NCBI GenBank assembly: GCA_024697545.1
Contig: JAILFN010000128.1
Location: 1 to 64,000, forward strand
Source of the DNA: Ruminococcus sp.
Lineage (GTDB): Bacteria > Bacillota > Clostridia > Oscillospirales > Ruminococcaceae
Direction: 5' to 3'
DNA: 64,000 nt
The notes beneath the pieces were generated by a model, which worked only from the letters and a program-made list of their open reading frames with translations, was not told the DNA's origin and did not search any database. Positions 51,303 to 60,279 of this stretch are shown here, piece after piece. Every line of letters begins with the position of its first letter. Position 1 is the first letter of the stretch. The translations under genes were made by a program, and so were the position numbers.

Positions 51303-52736
51303 TCACTTAGCAAAATACCTCTGCTTCTGACTGGACGCCTTCTTCTCAGTAAGCCCGATCTTTCCGCTGTCGATAAGCGGCTGGACGTAAGTTTTTATCG
51401 CATAGGTAACGGACGAGAGTCCGAGAAAATCGGCGATCTCTTTTCTGCTGCGGGGAGTTTTGCAGTATTCCAGCAGCTGTGCAGTGCGGTCATTTCCGGC
51501 CGCGTCGGGAACACTCTCCTGTAAGCGGAAAATAACGGTGAACTCACCTCTGAGGTTCACGAATTCGGGATCGGGCAGACCGTGCGCCTTGCACTCTCTC
51601 AGTATAGTTGGGATACCCGAATAACGGTTTTCTGTTACGTTCAGTACTTCGAGAGCCGTTGCGATGACGGGGTTTCTTGTGTCAGGCTGTATCTTGCCCA
51701 GCGTGTCGATCGAAAGCCTTCCGTAAAGTCCGCCGGGGTTGGTGATCTCCAGTCTGTCGGCAAATATCCTCAGCTGGATAGGCATACCCTCAGTGTGGAT
51801 ACTGTAATCGCGGTGGACGAGGGCATTGAGCACCGCTTCACGCACGGAATTGACCGGGTAATCGCTGCGGTCACGCCGCTTGCCGGTGTCGGGGTCGATT
51901 ATCGTTTTTGTGCGGGTATTCTTTCTGACAAATGCCAGCGCTCTGTCGAGCATTTCGGGAATTGTTCCCTCAAGACGCTGGTTGTCGATGAATCTCGAAC
52001 CGTCGATATCAGTTTCACCTATCTCCGTACCCGGCACAGAAACGGCTATAATCCCCAACTGCGGAAAGTATGCCTGCGGATAAAGCCCGAACAGCATTTG
52101 CGCTGCAAGTGTTGGCTTGTCCTCCTTTTGCACGCTCATCAACTCAAATATCTTTTCATCCTCCAGCTTAGACAGATTAGCCTTGTTGCGCTTTAGCTTC
52201 AGAAGATATTCCGACAGCTTGTTCTCGTCAAGCGAACTCATGGCGGCACGCTCGACGGGGCGTATCTCGTCCTGATACTTTTTTCGATAGGCTTCGTAGC
52301 TGTATACCTCGTACTCGCTCATGGGCATATCAGCATCGCCCACACGGATATAAGAGCCCTTTATGCGTCCTTTGCCTTTGTAAAAACACGGGCGTTCTGT
52401 AATGTCCACAGGCGGTATTTCAGCCGCAACAACATTCCTGCCACCGATCTCCGCCACGGTAAACACCGCACGAACAGCAGGCTCCATTTGCTCACACTGC
52501 TCCATAACACGCTTTTGCAAAAGCTGAACATCGTTAACGCCGGTGATCTCGAAATCGTTCTTCTCATAGATCCCGAATACGATAACACCGCCATCGTCCT
52601 GATTGGAAAAGCTGGAAAGTGTATCATACAGCTTTTCGGTCACGCCGTTTTGACTGCGCTTGACTTCAACAGTTTGAAATTCCGCTTTAGCATTTTTAAT
52701 TTTTTCAATAAGTTTTTTCAAATCTTGCTCGTACAT
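51303..52736 (-). CDS. Schlafen/AlbA_2-type putative DNA-binding ATPase-like regulator
   Basis: 477 residues from the ATG at 52736, with AAGGAAG 11 bases upstream; a GTG four codons earlier lies on that site. N-terminal AlbA_2 (Schlafen core) domain: VEVKRSQNGVTEKLYDTLSSFSNQDDGGVIVFGI. A C-terminal GHKL-like ATP-binding part follows: VREAVLNALVHRDYSIHTEGMPIQLRIF, LEITNPGGLYG. A winged-helix end completes it (RSRKEIADFLGLSS). Such proteins occur in transcription regulators and near defence or mobile genes. Its location beside attR suggests accessory cargo. Confidence 0.8.
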   Translation of the reverse strand: MYEQDLKKLIEKIKNAKAEFQTVEVKRSQNGVTEKLYDTLSSFSNQDDGGVIVFGIYEKNDFEITGVNDVQLLQKRVMEQCEQMEPAVRAVFTVAEIGGRNVVAAEIPPVDITERPCFYKGKGRIKGSYIRVGDADMPMSEYEVYSYEAYRKKYQDEIRPVERAAMSSLDENKLSEYLLKLKRNKANLSKLEDEKIFELMSVQKEDKPTLAAQMLFGLYPQAYFPQLGIIAVSVPGTEIGETDIDGSRFIDNQRLEGTIPEMLDRALAFVRKNTRTKTIIDPDTGKRRDRSDYPVNSVREAVLNALVHRDYSIHTEGMPIQLRIFADRLEITNPGGLYGRLSIDTLGKIQPDTRNPVIATALEVLNVTENRYSGIPTILRECKAHGLPDPEFVNLRGEFTVIFRLQESVPDAAGNDRTAQLLEYCKTPRSRKEIADFLGLSSVTYAIKTYVQPLIDSGKIGLTEKKASSQKQRYFAK

Positions 52737-52861
52737 TTCAAATTTCACTTCCTTGCATTTTAATTTTTGGCCTCTTTATTTTAAATTATACACTTAATTT
52801 TTAAATTTGTCAAGTGAAATTTTAAGTTTTAATTGTCGGAATTTAAGTTTTTCAGTATTTT

Positions 52862-52910
52862 TTAAAAAATAAAAGGCGGAGAACCAACATCCTCCGCCTA
52901 AGCATTTTTT
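52862..52910. terminator. Bidirectional terminator near the right end of the element
   Basis: AGGCGGAG (52874-52881) and CTCCGCCT (52892-52899), flanked by A-rich sequence on the left and TTTTTT on the right. It can shield the element from outside transcription. Confidence 0.7.
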
Positions 52911-52960
52911 GCGTCCTAAATAGAAATAATGAAAAAGCCCTTTCATCTTACCACGATCCC

Positions 52961-52990
52961 TGTGTGATATTCCGTGTGATTTCGTGTGAT
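52961..52990. repeat. Putative integrase arm-type sites, right end
   Basis: Three spaced copies of (C/T)GTGTGAT at 52961-52968, 52973-52980 and 52983-52990. They share GTGTGA with the two tandem repeats at 22084-22105. Confidence 0.6.
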
Positions 52991-53044
52991 TTATTGACTG
53001 CAAATCTGCATTTTTGATTGTCGGGAGTGCAGTCGTAAAAGTAT

Positions 53045-53086
53045 AAGAAAAGCCCGTAAATGCAACGTTTTTACGCATTTACGGGC
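53045..53086 (-). terminator. Element-borne terminator for tRNA-Arg
   Basis: GCCCGTAAATGC (53052-53063) pairs perfectly with GCATTTACGGGC (53075-53086); TTTTCTT follows on the minus strand. It lies 13 bases after the tRNA 3' end, inside the element. It thus replaces the original terminator now stranded at 21986-22018. Confidence 0.85.
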
Positions 53087-53098
53087 GAACTTCTTGTT

Positions 53099-53121
53099 CC
53101 GCGCTGCGAGGGACTCGAACC
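53099..53121. repeat. attR: 23-bp repeat inside tRNA-Arg
   Basis: Identical over 23 bases to 22026-22048. It covers the discriminator, the acceptor 3' half and most of the T-arm, so insertion leaves the tRNA intact. Confidence 0.93.
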
Positions 53122-53173
53122 CCCGACCTACTGGTTCGTAGCCAGTCACTCTATCCAGCTGAGCTAGCAGCGC
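53100..53173 (-). tRNA. tRNA-Arg (anticodon ACG)
   Basis: Cloverleaf on the minus strand: acceptor GCGCTGC/GCAGCGC, D-arm GCTC...GAGT, anticodon stem ACTGG/CCAGT with loop CTACGAA (anticodon ACG, reading CGN arginine codons), T-arm loop TTCGAGT, discriminator G. CCA is not encoded. It is the integration site of the mobile element. Confidence 0.95.
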
Positions 53174-53262
53174 ATTTGTCAACTATAATATTATAACACA
53201 CTCTGCCGACGTTGTCAAGCGTGATGGGGCGTTTTAACACTTTTTTTACAATTGGCAAAACG

Positions 53263-53886
53263 TCACTCTATCACAAGATCCGCGGACTGCTTCGGCCGGT
53301 ACTCGCTGACGTACTTGCGCTCGGCAGGGAAGTAACGGTTCTCGTACTTCGCCCGTATGCTGTCCTCGCCGCCGATATAGGTGTCGCGGTGCAGCACCCG
53401 CTCGAGCCTGACAGCCTCGGGAACGTCGATGTAGACCGTAAGGTCGAAAAGCCCGCGCAGCTCCTCGCGCTGAAGAAATACCCCCTCGACGATAATGACA
53501 CAGCGCCCCGCGGCAGAAAAACTTTGCGTGAAGTAGCTGTCGTTTTCCTTGTCGTAAAGCTCCGCATCAACGGGCTTGCCGCTCAGCAGCCCCTCGATGA
53601 CGCTGCGGAAATATCCGTACCGCCACTGAAGCTCGTAGTAGCACTGCCACTCGGGATAGGCAGGGTCGTACCTTACCTCGCGCTTGTTGATGAAGTCGTC
53701 GATGTGCAGCAGAACGGTGCTGCTGCCGTCTTCACTCAGCCCGCGGCAGAGCTCTTCGGCTATCGTGCTCTTGCCCGCGCCGCCGAGCCCGTCGATGCCG
53801 ATGACGCAGATGTCCTTGCTGCGGCAAAGCTCGCCGACCGCAGCAAAGAGCTCGCCTTTTGCGTTTTGATGCACTGACCGACTCAC
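53263..53886 (-). CDS. Uridine kinase-like P-loop protein
   Basis: 207 residues. Walker A is DGLGGAGKSTIAEEL (about 34-48). HIDDFINKREVRYDP and YDKENDSYF are typical of the uridine kinase/phosphoribulokinase group. VIIVEGVFLQREELRGLFD is the Walker B-like strand, and DVPEAVRLERVLHRD is the LID arginine region. It likely phosphorylates uridine, cytidine or a similar small molecule; the exact substrate is uncertain. It lies on the chromosome just beyond the tRNA. Confidence 0.78.
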   Translation of the reverse strand: MSRSVHQNAKGELFAAVGELCRSKDICVIGIDGLGGAGKSTIAEELCRGLSEDGSSTVLLHIDDFINKREVRYDPAYPEWQCYYELQWRYGYFRSVIEGLLSGKPVDAELYDKENDSYFTQSFSAAGRCVIIVEGVFLQREELRGLFDLTVYIDVPEAVRLERVLHRDTYIGGEDSIRAKYENRYFPAERKYVSEYRPKQSADLVIE

Positions 53887-53894
53887 CTGCGTCC

Positions 53895-54182
53895 TCAGAC
53901 TTCCTCGATAACGAACAGGAAGGTCTTGGGCTTGTCGCCGTCCTGCACCATTACCTGCTTCTCGAGGTTTTTGGTCTTCATGTTCTTTGCCCAGTCCTTC
54001 TGGGTGCGCATCTTCATGCCCTGACCCTCGACCCAGCCGCGGACGTAAGCGTTGCTGTCGCGGCGCGCAAAGGGCAGGCTGTCTGCCTCGAATGTGCCGT
54101 CGGGGCTTACGTTGTTGCAGGCGATGGGGTCGCCGAAGGCAACGTTGCTGAGCTTCTGTTTTACGGTAAGTCTGAATTTCAT
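53895..54182 (-). CDS. Small conserved cytosolic protein
   Basis: 95 residues from the ATG at 54182, with AGGAG 8 bases upstream; the longer reading upstream lacks a site. The protein is basic and hydrophilic, with FGDPIACNNVSPDGTF and SNAYVRGWVEGQGMKMRTQKDW. No membrane segment and no family recognised. It precedes the uridine kinase-like gene by 8 bases, so the two are co-transcribed. Confidence 0.6.
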   Translation of the reverse strand: MKFRLTVKQKLSNVAFGDPIACNNVSPDGTFEADSLPFARRDSNAYVRGWVEGQGMKMRTQKDWAKNMKTKNLEKQVMVQDGDKPKTFLFVIEEV

Positions 54183-54296
54183 AGTTATCACTCCTGTTGT
54201 TTCATTATGCTGCATTTTGCAGGTTTCTTTCATATCAGATTATACCACACTCCACAGGTGGTGTCAAGTGTCAGCCGCAGCTTTTCATAAAATAAA

Positions 54297-54328
54297 AGAT
54301 CCCGAAGCCTGCTTTAAGCTTCGGGATC
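54297..54328 (-). terminator. Terminator of the gdhA-pnt-GS operon
   Basis: GATCCCGAAGC pairs perfectly with GCTTCGGGATC, followed on the minus strand by TTTTATTTTAT. Confidence 0.9.
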
Positions 54329-54333
54329 GGTGT

Positions 54334-55464
54334 TTATCTTTCGGCAAAATAAGCCTGCGCGATGCCGTTCGGGATGTGCCTGCTGACAAACCCGCTGCCG
54401 CTTGCAGCGTTTACCGCTTCTTCGTAGGACGCGGGGATATCGCCGCTGCCGCCGAAGGTAAGTCCCCGCTTTATGCCGTCGAGCGCCGCGTGCGTCAGCA
54501 GCGCTATGAGCAGATAGGGATTAGCCGTGCAGTCGGGGGTGCAGAGCTCTATGCTCCGCCTGCCGCCCGTCTCCGTCAGGCAGACCGCCTGCCGCAGCGT
54601 GTCCTTGCGAAGACGCTCGTAAGAGCTGCGCTTTGGGTCGAGGAAAAGCGTTATCTCGTACAGATGCTCCGCTATCCCCGCCGCCGCGCTGCCGAGCATC
54701 CCGCCCGAAAGCTCATTGTCGGGGGATATCTCAATGCTCAGCCCGCTGCCCGGCATATCGGCGAGCGGCTTCGGTGAAAAGTCCGCGCACCTGCCCTCAG
54801 CGCCCGCAGCAGCCTTGACTGCATTGAAAAACGACATAAGATCGTCAGCCGCTTTTGTGATACCGCTTCTGCCGAGCTTTATGGCGTTCTGCCCCGCTCC
54901 GCCCAGATGGCAGGAGCTTTCGGCGCTGATGCCCATCTCTTCAAGGTTCAGGCAGACCTGCCTGCGGACGTTCTCGCCCTTGTCAAGCGGGGCAACGTCC
55001 ATGCAGCCCGCCTTGTCGAAAGGTCTTGTCGTTCTGCTGCCGTCAGCTTCGATATCGAACAGGTAAAACTCCGCCCTGCTGCCGAAAAGCAGCCCGATGT
55101 TTTCTGCCTCGGCTTTCTTCTCGGCATTTATGAGCAGCGCTCTGGTGTCGTTGATAAACGGCTTGCCGTCGGGCGTGCTTATCGTGCAGTACATCTTGAC
55201 CACCCGCCCGTGCTCGGGACGCCAGGGCAGTACCGAAAGGGTATCGGGGTCGGGGTGCAGAAAAAGATCTGAGAAGACGTTCCCGCCGAAGCCCTTGATG
55301 GCAGAAGCATCGAACGCTATGCCGTGTTCAAAAGCCCGTCTGAGTTCCCCGGGCATTATTGAGATGTTTTTCTGTTTCCCGAAAACATCGCAGAACGCAA
55401 GCCTTATGAACTTTATGTCTTCGTTTTCGACATAGTCAATGATATCTTCAGCGGTAGCTCTCAT
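54334..55464 (-). CDS. Glutamine synthetase homologue, probably inactive
   Basis: 376 residues against about 440 for GlnA. N-terminal KFIRLAFCDVFGKQKNISI and the P-D-T family block are GS-like. Of the metal ligands, the second Glu of the E-x-E pair is kept (AEFYLFD) but the first is Arg. The HHE-x-A-x-x-GQNE block reads CHLGGAGQNA, losing both Glu. The substrate His block GSGMHxH reads GSGLSIE. The final E-x-R reads ELC. An internal stretch is also missing. It is therefore likely a pseudo-enzyme, perhaps regulatory. It lies 23 bases after pntB. Confidence 0.78.
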   Translation of the reverse strand: MRATAEDIIDYVENEDIKFIRLAFCDVFGKQKNISIMPGELRRAFEHGIAFDASAIKGFGGNVFSDLFLHPDPDTLSVLPWRPEHGRVVKMYCTISTPDGKPFINDTRALLINAEKKAEAENIGLLFGSRAEFYLFDIEADGSRTTRPFDKAGCMDVAPLDKGENVRRQVCLNLEEMGISAESSCHLGGAGQNAIKLGRSGITKAADDLMSFFNAVKAAAGAEGRCADFSPKPLADMPGSGLSIEISPDNELSGGMLGSAAAGIAEHLYEITLFLDPKRSSYERLRKDTLRQAVCLTETGGRRSIELCTPDCTANPYLLIALLTHAALDGIKRGLTFGGSGDIPASYEEAVNAASGSGFVSRHIPNGIAQAYFAER

Positions 55465-55487
55465 ACATTTCGACCTCGTAAAATTTA

Positions 55488-56924
55488 TTATGCGTCATCA
55501 AACTCGCTGACCAGAGCGGATACGGTATTCTTCGCATCGCCGTAGATCATTACGGTATTGTCGTTTGTAAACAGCGGATTCTCAACGCCCGAGAAGCCTG
55601 CGCCCTTACCGCGCTTGAGCACGAATACGGTGCGTGCCTCGAAAGCGTTGATGATCGGCATTCCGTACAGAGGCGAAGTCTCGTCCTCGATAGCGGAGGG
55701 GTTGACAACGTCATTCGCACCGATAACGATAGCAACGTCGGTGTTGGCCATCTGAGGATTCATCTCGTCAGCGGTCTTGAGCTGCTCGTAAGGCACGTTC
55801 GCCTCGGCGAGAAGCACGTTCATGTGACCGGGCATACGTCCCGCAACGGGGTGTATGGCAAAGCTTACCTCAGCGCCGTTCTCCTCCAGCTTGTCGCAGA
55901 GTTCCTTGACAGCGTGCTGAGCCTGAGCAACAGCCATGCCGTAGCCGGGGATGAATACAACGGAGCTTGCAGCTTCGAGGATAAGGTAAGCGTCCTCAAC
56001 GGACATTGACTTGGGCTCCTTGGCTTCGCCCGCAGCACCCTTCTTCTTGGAAGCAGTGGAAGAAGCGAAGAGCAGGCTGTAAAGGGTACGGTTCATAGCC
56101 TTGCACATGATAAGGGTAAGGATAAGACCCGAAGTTCCTACCAGACAGCCCGAAACTACCAGCACGGAGTTTGAGATAGCAAGACCTGCAAATGCCGCAG
56201 CCAGACCCGAGAATGCGTTGAGCAGTGAGATGATAACGGGCATATCGCCGCCGCCGATGCAGATGACCATTGTAAAGCCGAGTATCAGATATGCAGCTGT
56301 TACGATGATTATACCTATCTCGCCGAGGTTTGCATCAAGCACGCCTGCGATGCTGAGGGTATAAAGTGCCACGCCTGCAAGACCGCCTGCCGCGAGTATT
56401 GCGTTTATAACGTTCTTTGCGGGAATGGTCACGTTCTTCTTGAACGCCTTGCCAGAAAGCTTGCCCCATGCAACGACAGAGCCTGTGAATGCGATAGCGC
56501 CGATAGCGATGGTAAGACCCAGCGCTATTGCGGAGAATGCGTTGATCTCCTTGTCTGTCATGTACTGAGTGAGAGCCACCAGCAGCGAAGACAGACCGCC
56601 GAAGCCGTTGAAGAGCGCAACGAGCTGCGGCATACCCGTCATCTCGACCTTCTTAGCCCAAACGGCACCGATGACGGAACCCAGTGCGATAGCGGCTATC
56701 GCCCAGAGGTAGGTGTTGCCCATGACGCCCTCTGTAAGGGTGTCGGTAACTTTCTTTTCAAGCAGTACGGTCACTACTGCGATCATCATGCCGACAGAGG
56801 ACATGAGGTTGCCCCTGCGGGCGGTGTCTGCCTTACCGAGCAGCTTTATGCCGCGGATAAACAGTACGGAAGATACCATGTATAGAATGGTCGTGATGAC
56901 CGCGCTTATATTTTCCCAGCTCAC
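55488..56924 (-). CDS. pntB: NAD(P) transhydrogenase subunit beta
   Basis: 478 residues, normal for PntB. About eight or nine membrane segments in the first 290 residues (e.g. MPQLVALFNGFGGLSSLLVAL) are followed by the NADP(H)-binding dIII domain (VIFIPGYGMAVAQAQHAVKEL, FAIHPVAGRMPGHMNVLLAEA, ARTVFVLKRGKG, NPLFTNDNTVMIYGDAK). With the alpha subunits it couples proton entry to NADPH formation in the membrane. The start overlaps the small subunit stop by four bases. Placement after gdhA fits NADPH supply for glutamate synthesis. Confidence 0.95.
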   Translation of the reverse strand: MSWENISAVITTILYMVSSVLFIRGIKLLGKADTARRGNLMSSVGMMIAVVTVLLEKKVTDTLTEGVMGNTYLWAIAAIALGSVIGAVWAKKVEMTGMPQLVALFNGFGGLSSLLVALTQYMTDKEINAFSAIALGLTIAIGAIAFTGSVVAWGKLSGKAFKKNVTIPAKNVINAILAAGGLAGVALYTLSIAGVLDANLGEIGIIIVTAAYLILGFTMVICIGGGDMPVIISLLNAFSGLAAAFAGLAISNSVLVVSGCLVGTSGLILTLIMCKAMNRTLYSLLFASSTASKKKGAAGEAKEPKSMSVEDAYLILEAASSVVFIPGYGMAVAQAQHAVKELCDKLEENGAEVSFAIHPVAGRMPGHMNVLLAEANVPYEQLKTADEMNPQMANTDVAIVIGANDVVNPSAIEDETSPLYGMPIINAFEARTVFVLKRGKGAGFSGVENPLFTNDNTVMIYGDAKNTVSALVSEFDDA

Positions 56925-57229
56925 TTCTTATCCGCTCCCTTCTTCTTGAACATACCGAGCATCCTGTCGGTAACGAGATATCCGCCCACAACGTTTATGG
57001 TCGCGAGAAGGATGGCGGCAAAGCCGCAGATATCGGAAACCAGTCCGTCGGTATGCAGCGCTACTGCCGTAGCGGATATCGCACCAACGATGGTTATGCC
57101 CGAGATAGCGTTTGTACCCGACATGAGCGGGGTGTGCAGCTGAGAGGGCACCTTAGAGATAAGCTCAACTCCCAGAAAGCCTGCGATAACAAAAACGAAT
57201 ACGAGCAGAAGAATTTCTCCTATCGCCAT
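56921..57229 (-). CDS. pntAB: NAD(P) transhydrogenase subunit alpha part 2
   Basis: 102 residues, three membrane segments (about 5-22, 34-57, 63-86), with VPSQLHTPLMSGTNAISGITIVGA, the conserved PntA dII segment. It is encoded separately from the soluble dI domain, the split form seen in many bacteria. Its stop overlaps the pntB start by ATGA. Confidence 0.95.
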   Translation of the reverse strand: MAIGEILLLVFVFVIAGFLGVELISKVPSQLHTPLMSGTNAISGITIVGAISATAVALHTDGLVSDICGFAAILLATINVVGGYLVTDRMLGMFKKKGADKK

Positions 57230-57306
57230 AATTTTTCCTCCTGTATCAGTCCGCGAGGTATACGCGGCAGCTGATGTTACTATTATATCTGATGTGTCTT
57301 AAAGGC

Positions 57307-58428
57307 TCACTTGAAGCGCTCGTGGATGATGGCGCCGCCCTGAGTCAGCAGGCAGCCGCGCATGATCTCATCCTCCATGCGGACCTCAAATTCCTTTGTT
57401 TCCTTATTATAGAAGTGCGTAAGGAACGCGGTGAAGTTGCCCGAGAGCATCTTTGAAGCGTCAAACGGCACCTGACGCTCAAGCAGGTCGCCCGACATGA
57501 TGGTGACGCCGTTTTCGGTCACAACGTCCTCAAAGAGCTTTGAGCCTTCAACGTTTCCGCCTGTCGATACAGCCATATCCACAACGATAGAGCCGGGCTG
57601 CATCCTGTCAAGAACGTCCTTCTTGATAAGGCGGGGTGCCTTTCTGCCGAATACCTTTGCGGTAGTGATAACGATATTTGAACGCTCGCATACCTTAGCC
57701 TGAGCCTCCTGCTGCTTTGCTACCTGCTCGGGGGTGAGCTCCTTGGCGTAGCCCTGATCCGTCTGCCCCATTTCGCCGAGGTCGATCTTCACAAAGGAAG
57801 CGCCCAGAGACTTTACCTGCTCCTCAACAACGGGGCGGGTATCGAATGCGTCAACTCTTGCACCGAGTCTCTTTGCTGTCGCGATAGCCTGAAGACCCGC
57901 AACGCCTACACCGATGATGAAAACTCGTGCAGGCTGGATAGTACCCGAAGGTGTTACCATCATGGGGAGGATCTTGGGCAGCTTTGCAGCAGCGTTTAGC
58001 ACCGCAACATAGCCTGCCAGCGAGGTCTGAGAGGACTGAACGTCCATCTTCTGAGCCAGCGTTGTACGGGGGATCATCTCGAGGGATACAGCCTGAACGC
58101 CCGACTTCGCGAAATCGTTGAGCAGCTCCTTCTCGTTGAAGGGGTCAAGGTAGCTCAGGTGCATGGTGTCTTTTTTAAGACCCTTTGCGCTTTCGGGCTT
58201 CATTATGCGAAGAACGATCTCGCTGTCTGCAAAGCCGTCTTCCTCACGGGCGATGATCTTGGCGCCTGCCTTTTCATAGGCTTCATCGGAAAAGCCGCTC
58301 TTAACTCCCGCACCGCTTACGACCTTGAATTCAAAGCCCATAGAAATAAGCCGCTTGATATCATCGGGTATCATTGCGACTCTTGTTTCGCGGGGGTCTG
58401 CCTCTTTGCAGACCAGTATTTTTTTCAT
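57307..58428 (-). CDS. pntAA: NAD(P) transhydrogenase subunit alpha part 1
   Basis: 373 residues from the ATG at 58428 (AAGGAG 7 bases upstream). Soluble NAD(H)-binding dI domain related to alanine dehydrogenase: EADPRETRVAMIPDDIKRL at the start, the Rossmann motif VFIIGVGVAGLQAIATAKRLGA and DTRPVVEEQVKSLGA. The pntAB gene follows after 77 bases. Hydride transfer occurs between this domain and PntB. Confidence 0.95.
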   Translation of the reverse strand: MKKILVCKEADPRETRVAMIPDDIKRLISMGFEFKVVSGAGVKSGFSDEAYEKAGAKIIAREEDGFADSEIVLRIMKPESAKGLKKDTMHLSYLDPFNEKELLNDFAKSGVQAVSLEMIPRTTLAQKMDVQSSQTSLAGYVAVLNAAAKLPKILPMMVTPSGTIQPARVFIIGVGVAGLQAIATAKRLGARVDAFDTRPVVEEQVKSLGASFVKIDLGEMGQTDQGYAKELTPEQVAKQQEAQAKVCERSNIVITTAKVFGRKAPRLIKKDVLDRMQPGSIVVDMAVSTGGNVEGSKLFEDVVTENGVTIMSGDLLERQVPFDASKMLSGNFTAFLTHFYNKETKEFEVRMEDEIMRGCLLTQGGAIIHERFK

Positions 58429-58474
58429 CAAAAAACTCCTTTCGGTATCGCTTTTTATTAATAACGCCAATACC

Positions 58475-58505
58475 GCACAAGGGCATAGCTATACCCTGTG
58501 CGGTC
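58475..58505 (-). promoter_or_regulatory. Stem-loop between the small ORF and pntAA
   Basis: On the minus strand CCGCACAGGG pairs with CCCTTGTGCGG around a 10-base loop, without a T-run. It may adjust the ratio of gdhA to pnt mRNA by partial termination or processing. Confidence 0.5.
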
Positions 58506-58534
58506 TGACGCTCATTTCAAACGGTGTTGTTTTA

Positions 58535-58693
58535 TCAGTCCCAACTCTCGGTATTCGCCGAGTATTCCGACTGCTTTGAGTCGGTGCTTACGTCGGGAAG
58601 TTCATTTTCGGGAATGCCGATAAGCATTTCCGGATGCTTTATTGTGAACGGGCAGATGTTCACGCTGTTGTTATTTATAACGGTACCTGTCAT
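58535..58693 (-). CDS. 52-residue small protein between gdhA and pntAA
   Basis: ATG at 58693 with AAGGGAG 9 bases upstream, ending TGA. The peptide has a short hydrophilic N-terminus (TGTVINNNSVNICPF), a central PEMLIGIPENELP and an acidic Ser-rich end (STDSKQSEYSANTESWD). No signal or membrane segment. The ribosome site and codon use resemble the neighbours, so it is likely translated. Its role between gdhA and the transhydrogenase is unknown. Confidence 0.6.
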   Translation of the reverse strand: MTGTVINNNSVNICPFTIKHPEMLIGIPENELPDVSTDSKQSEYSANTESWD

Positions 58694-58735
58694 ACTTATC
58701 GGCTCCCTTTATATGATATTATTGAGAAGTTCTTA

Positions 58736-60091
<1,356 letters not shown>

Positions 60092-60094
60092 TCA

Positions 60095-60147
60095 TAAAAA
60101 AAGCAATGACACAACAAGCTCCCTGAGGAACTTGCAGACATCATTGC
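60095..60147 (-). promoter_or_regulatory. Leader hairpin with T-run upstream of gdhA (attenuator-like)
   Basis: On the minus strand GCAATGA...TCATTGC encloses an inner stem (GCAAG/CTTG) and is followed by TTTTTTT, about 13 bases before the AGGAGG site. It starts almost at +1 and resembles an intrinsic terminator in the 5' leader. Confidence 0.75.
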
Positions 60148-60156
60148 CCATCACCT

Positions 60157-60185
60157 ATTATACTTTAAGCGCGCCGTAAAATCAA
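60157..60185 (-). promoter_or_regulatory. Promoter of gdhA operon
   Basis: Minus strand TTGATT (60180-60185), 17 bases, TATAAT (60157-60162). Confidence 0.85.
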
Positions 60186-60279
60186 TTGCAATAATCCTAT
60201 AAAAATCAGACATTGTGCCGCAAATTGCAGACACCTGCCGAATTAACAGATATCCTGCACGGATATCGCGGGGACTGAT

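Larger units (their letters stand above)
22026..53121. mobile_element. Integrative mobilizable element inserted in tRNA-Arg (about 31 kb)
   Basis: The element is bounded by a perfect 23-bp direct repeat of the tRNA 3' end. A tyrosine integrase sits at one end, short repeated putative arm sites lie at both ends, and a relaxase, MobC and oriT-like palindromes are present. No VirB4, coupling protein or other conjugation pore gene is visible, so transfer would need a helper; this makes it an IME rather than a full ICE. Cargo includes an ECF sigma pair, a lipoprotein array, toxin-antitoxin genes and an IetAS-like defence pair. Several genes inside are broken. Confidence 0.92.

Noticed and set aside
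22026-53121. Self-transmissible conjugative element (ICE)
   Set aside because: No VirB4, VirD4/TcpA, pore or lytic transglycosylase gene is visible; only relaxase, MobC and oriT-like sequence.
60095-60147. Known glutamine riboswitch before gdhA
   Set aside because: The leader is a single hairpin with T-run beginning near +1; the conserved glnA-motif sequences are not seen.
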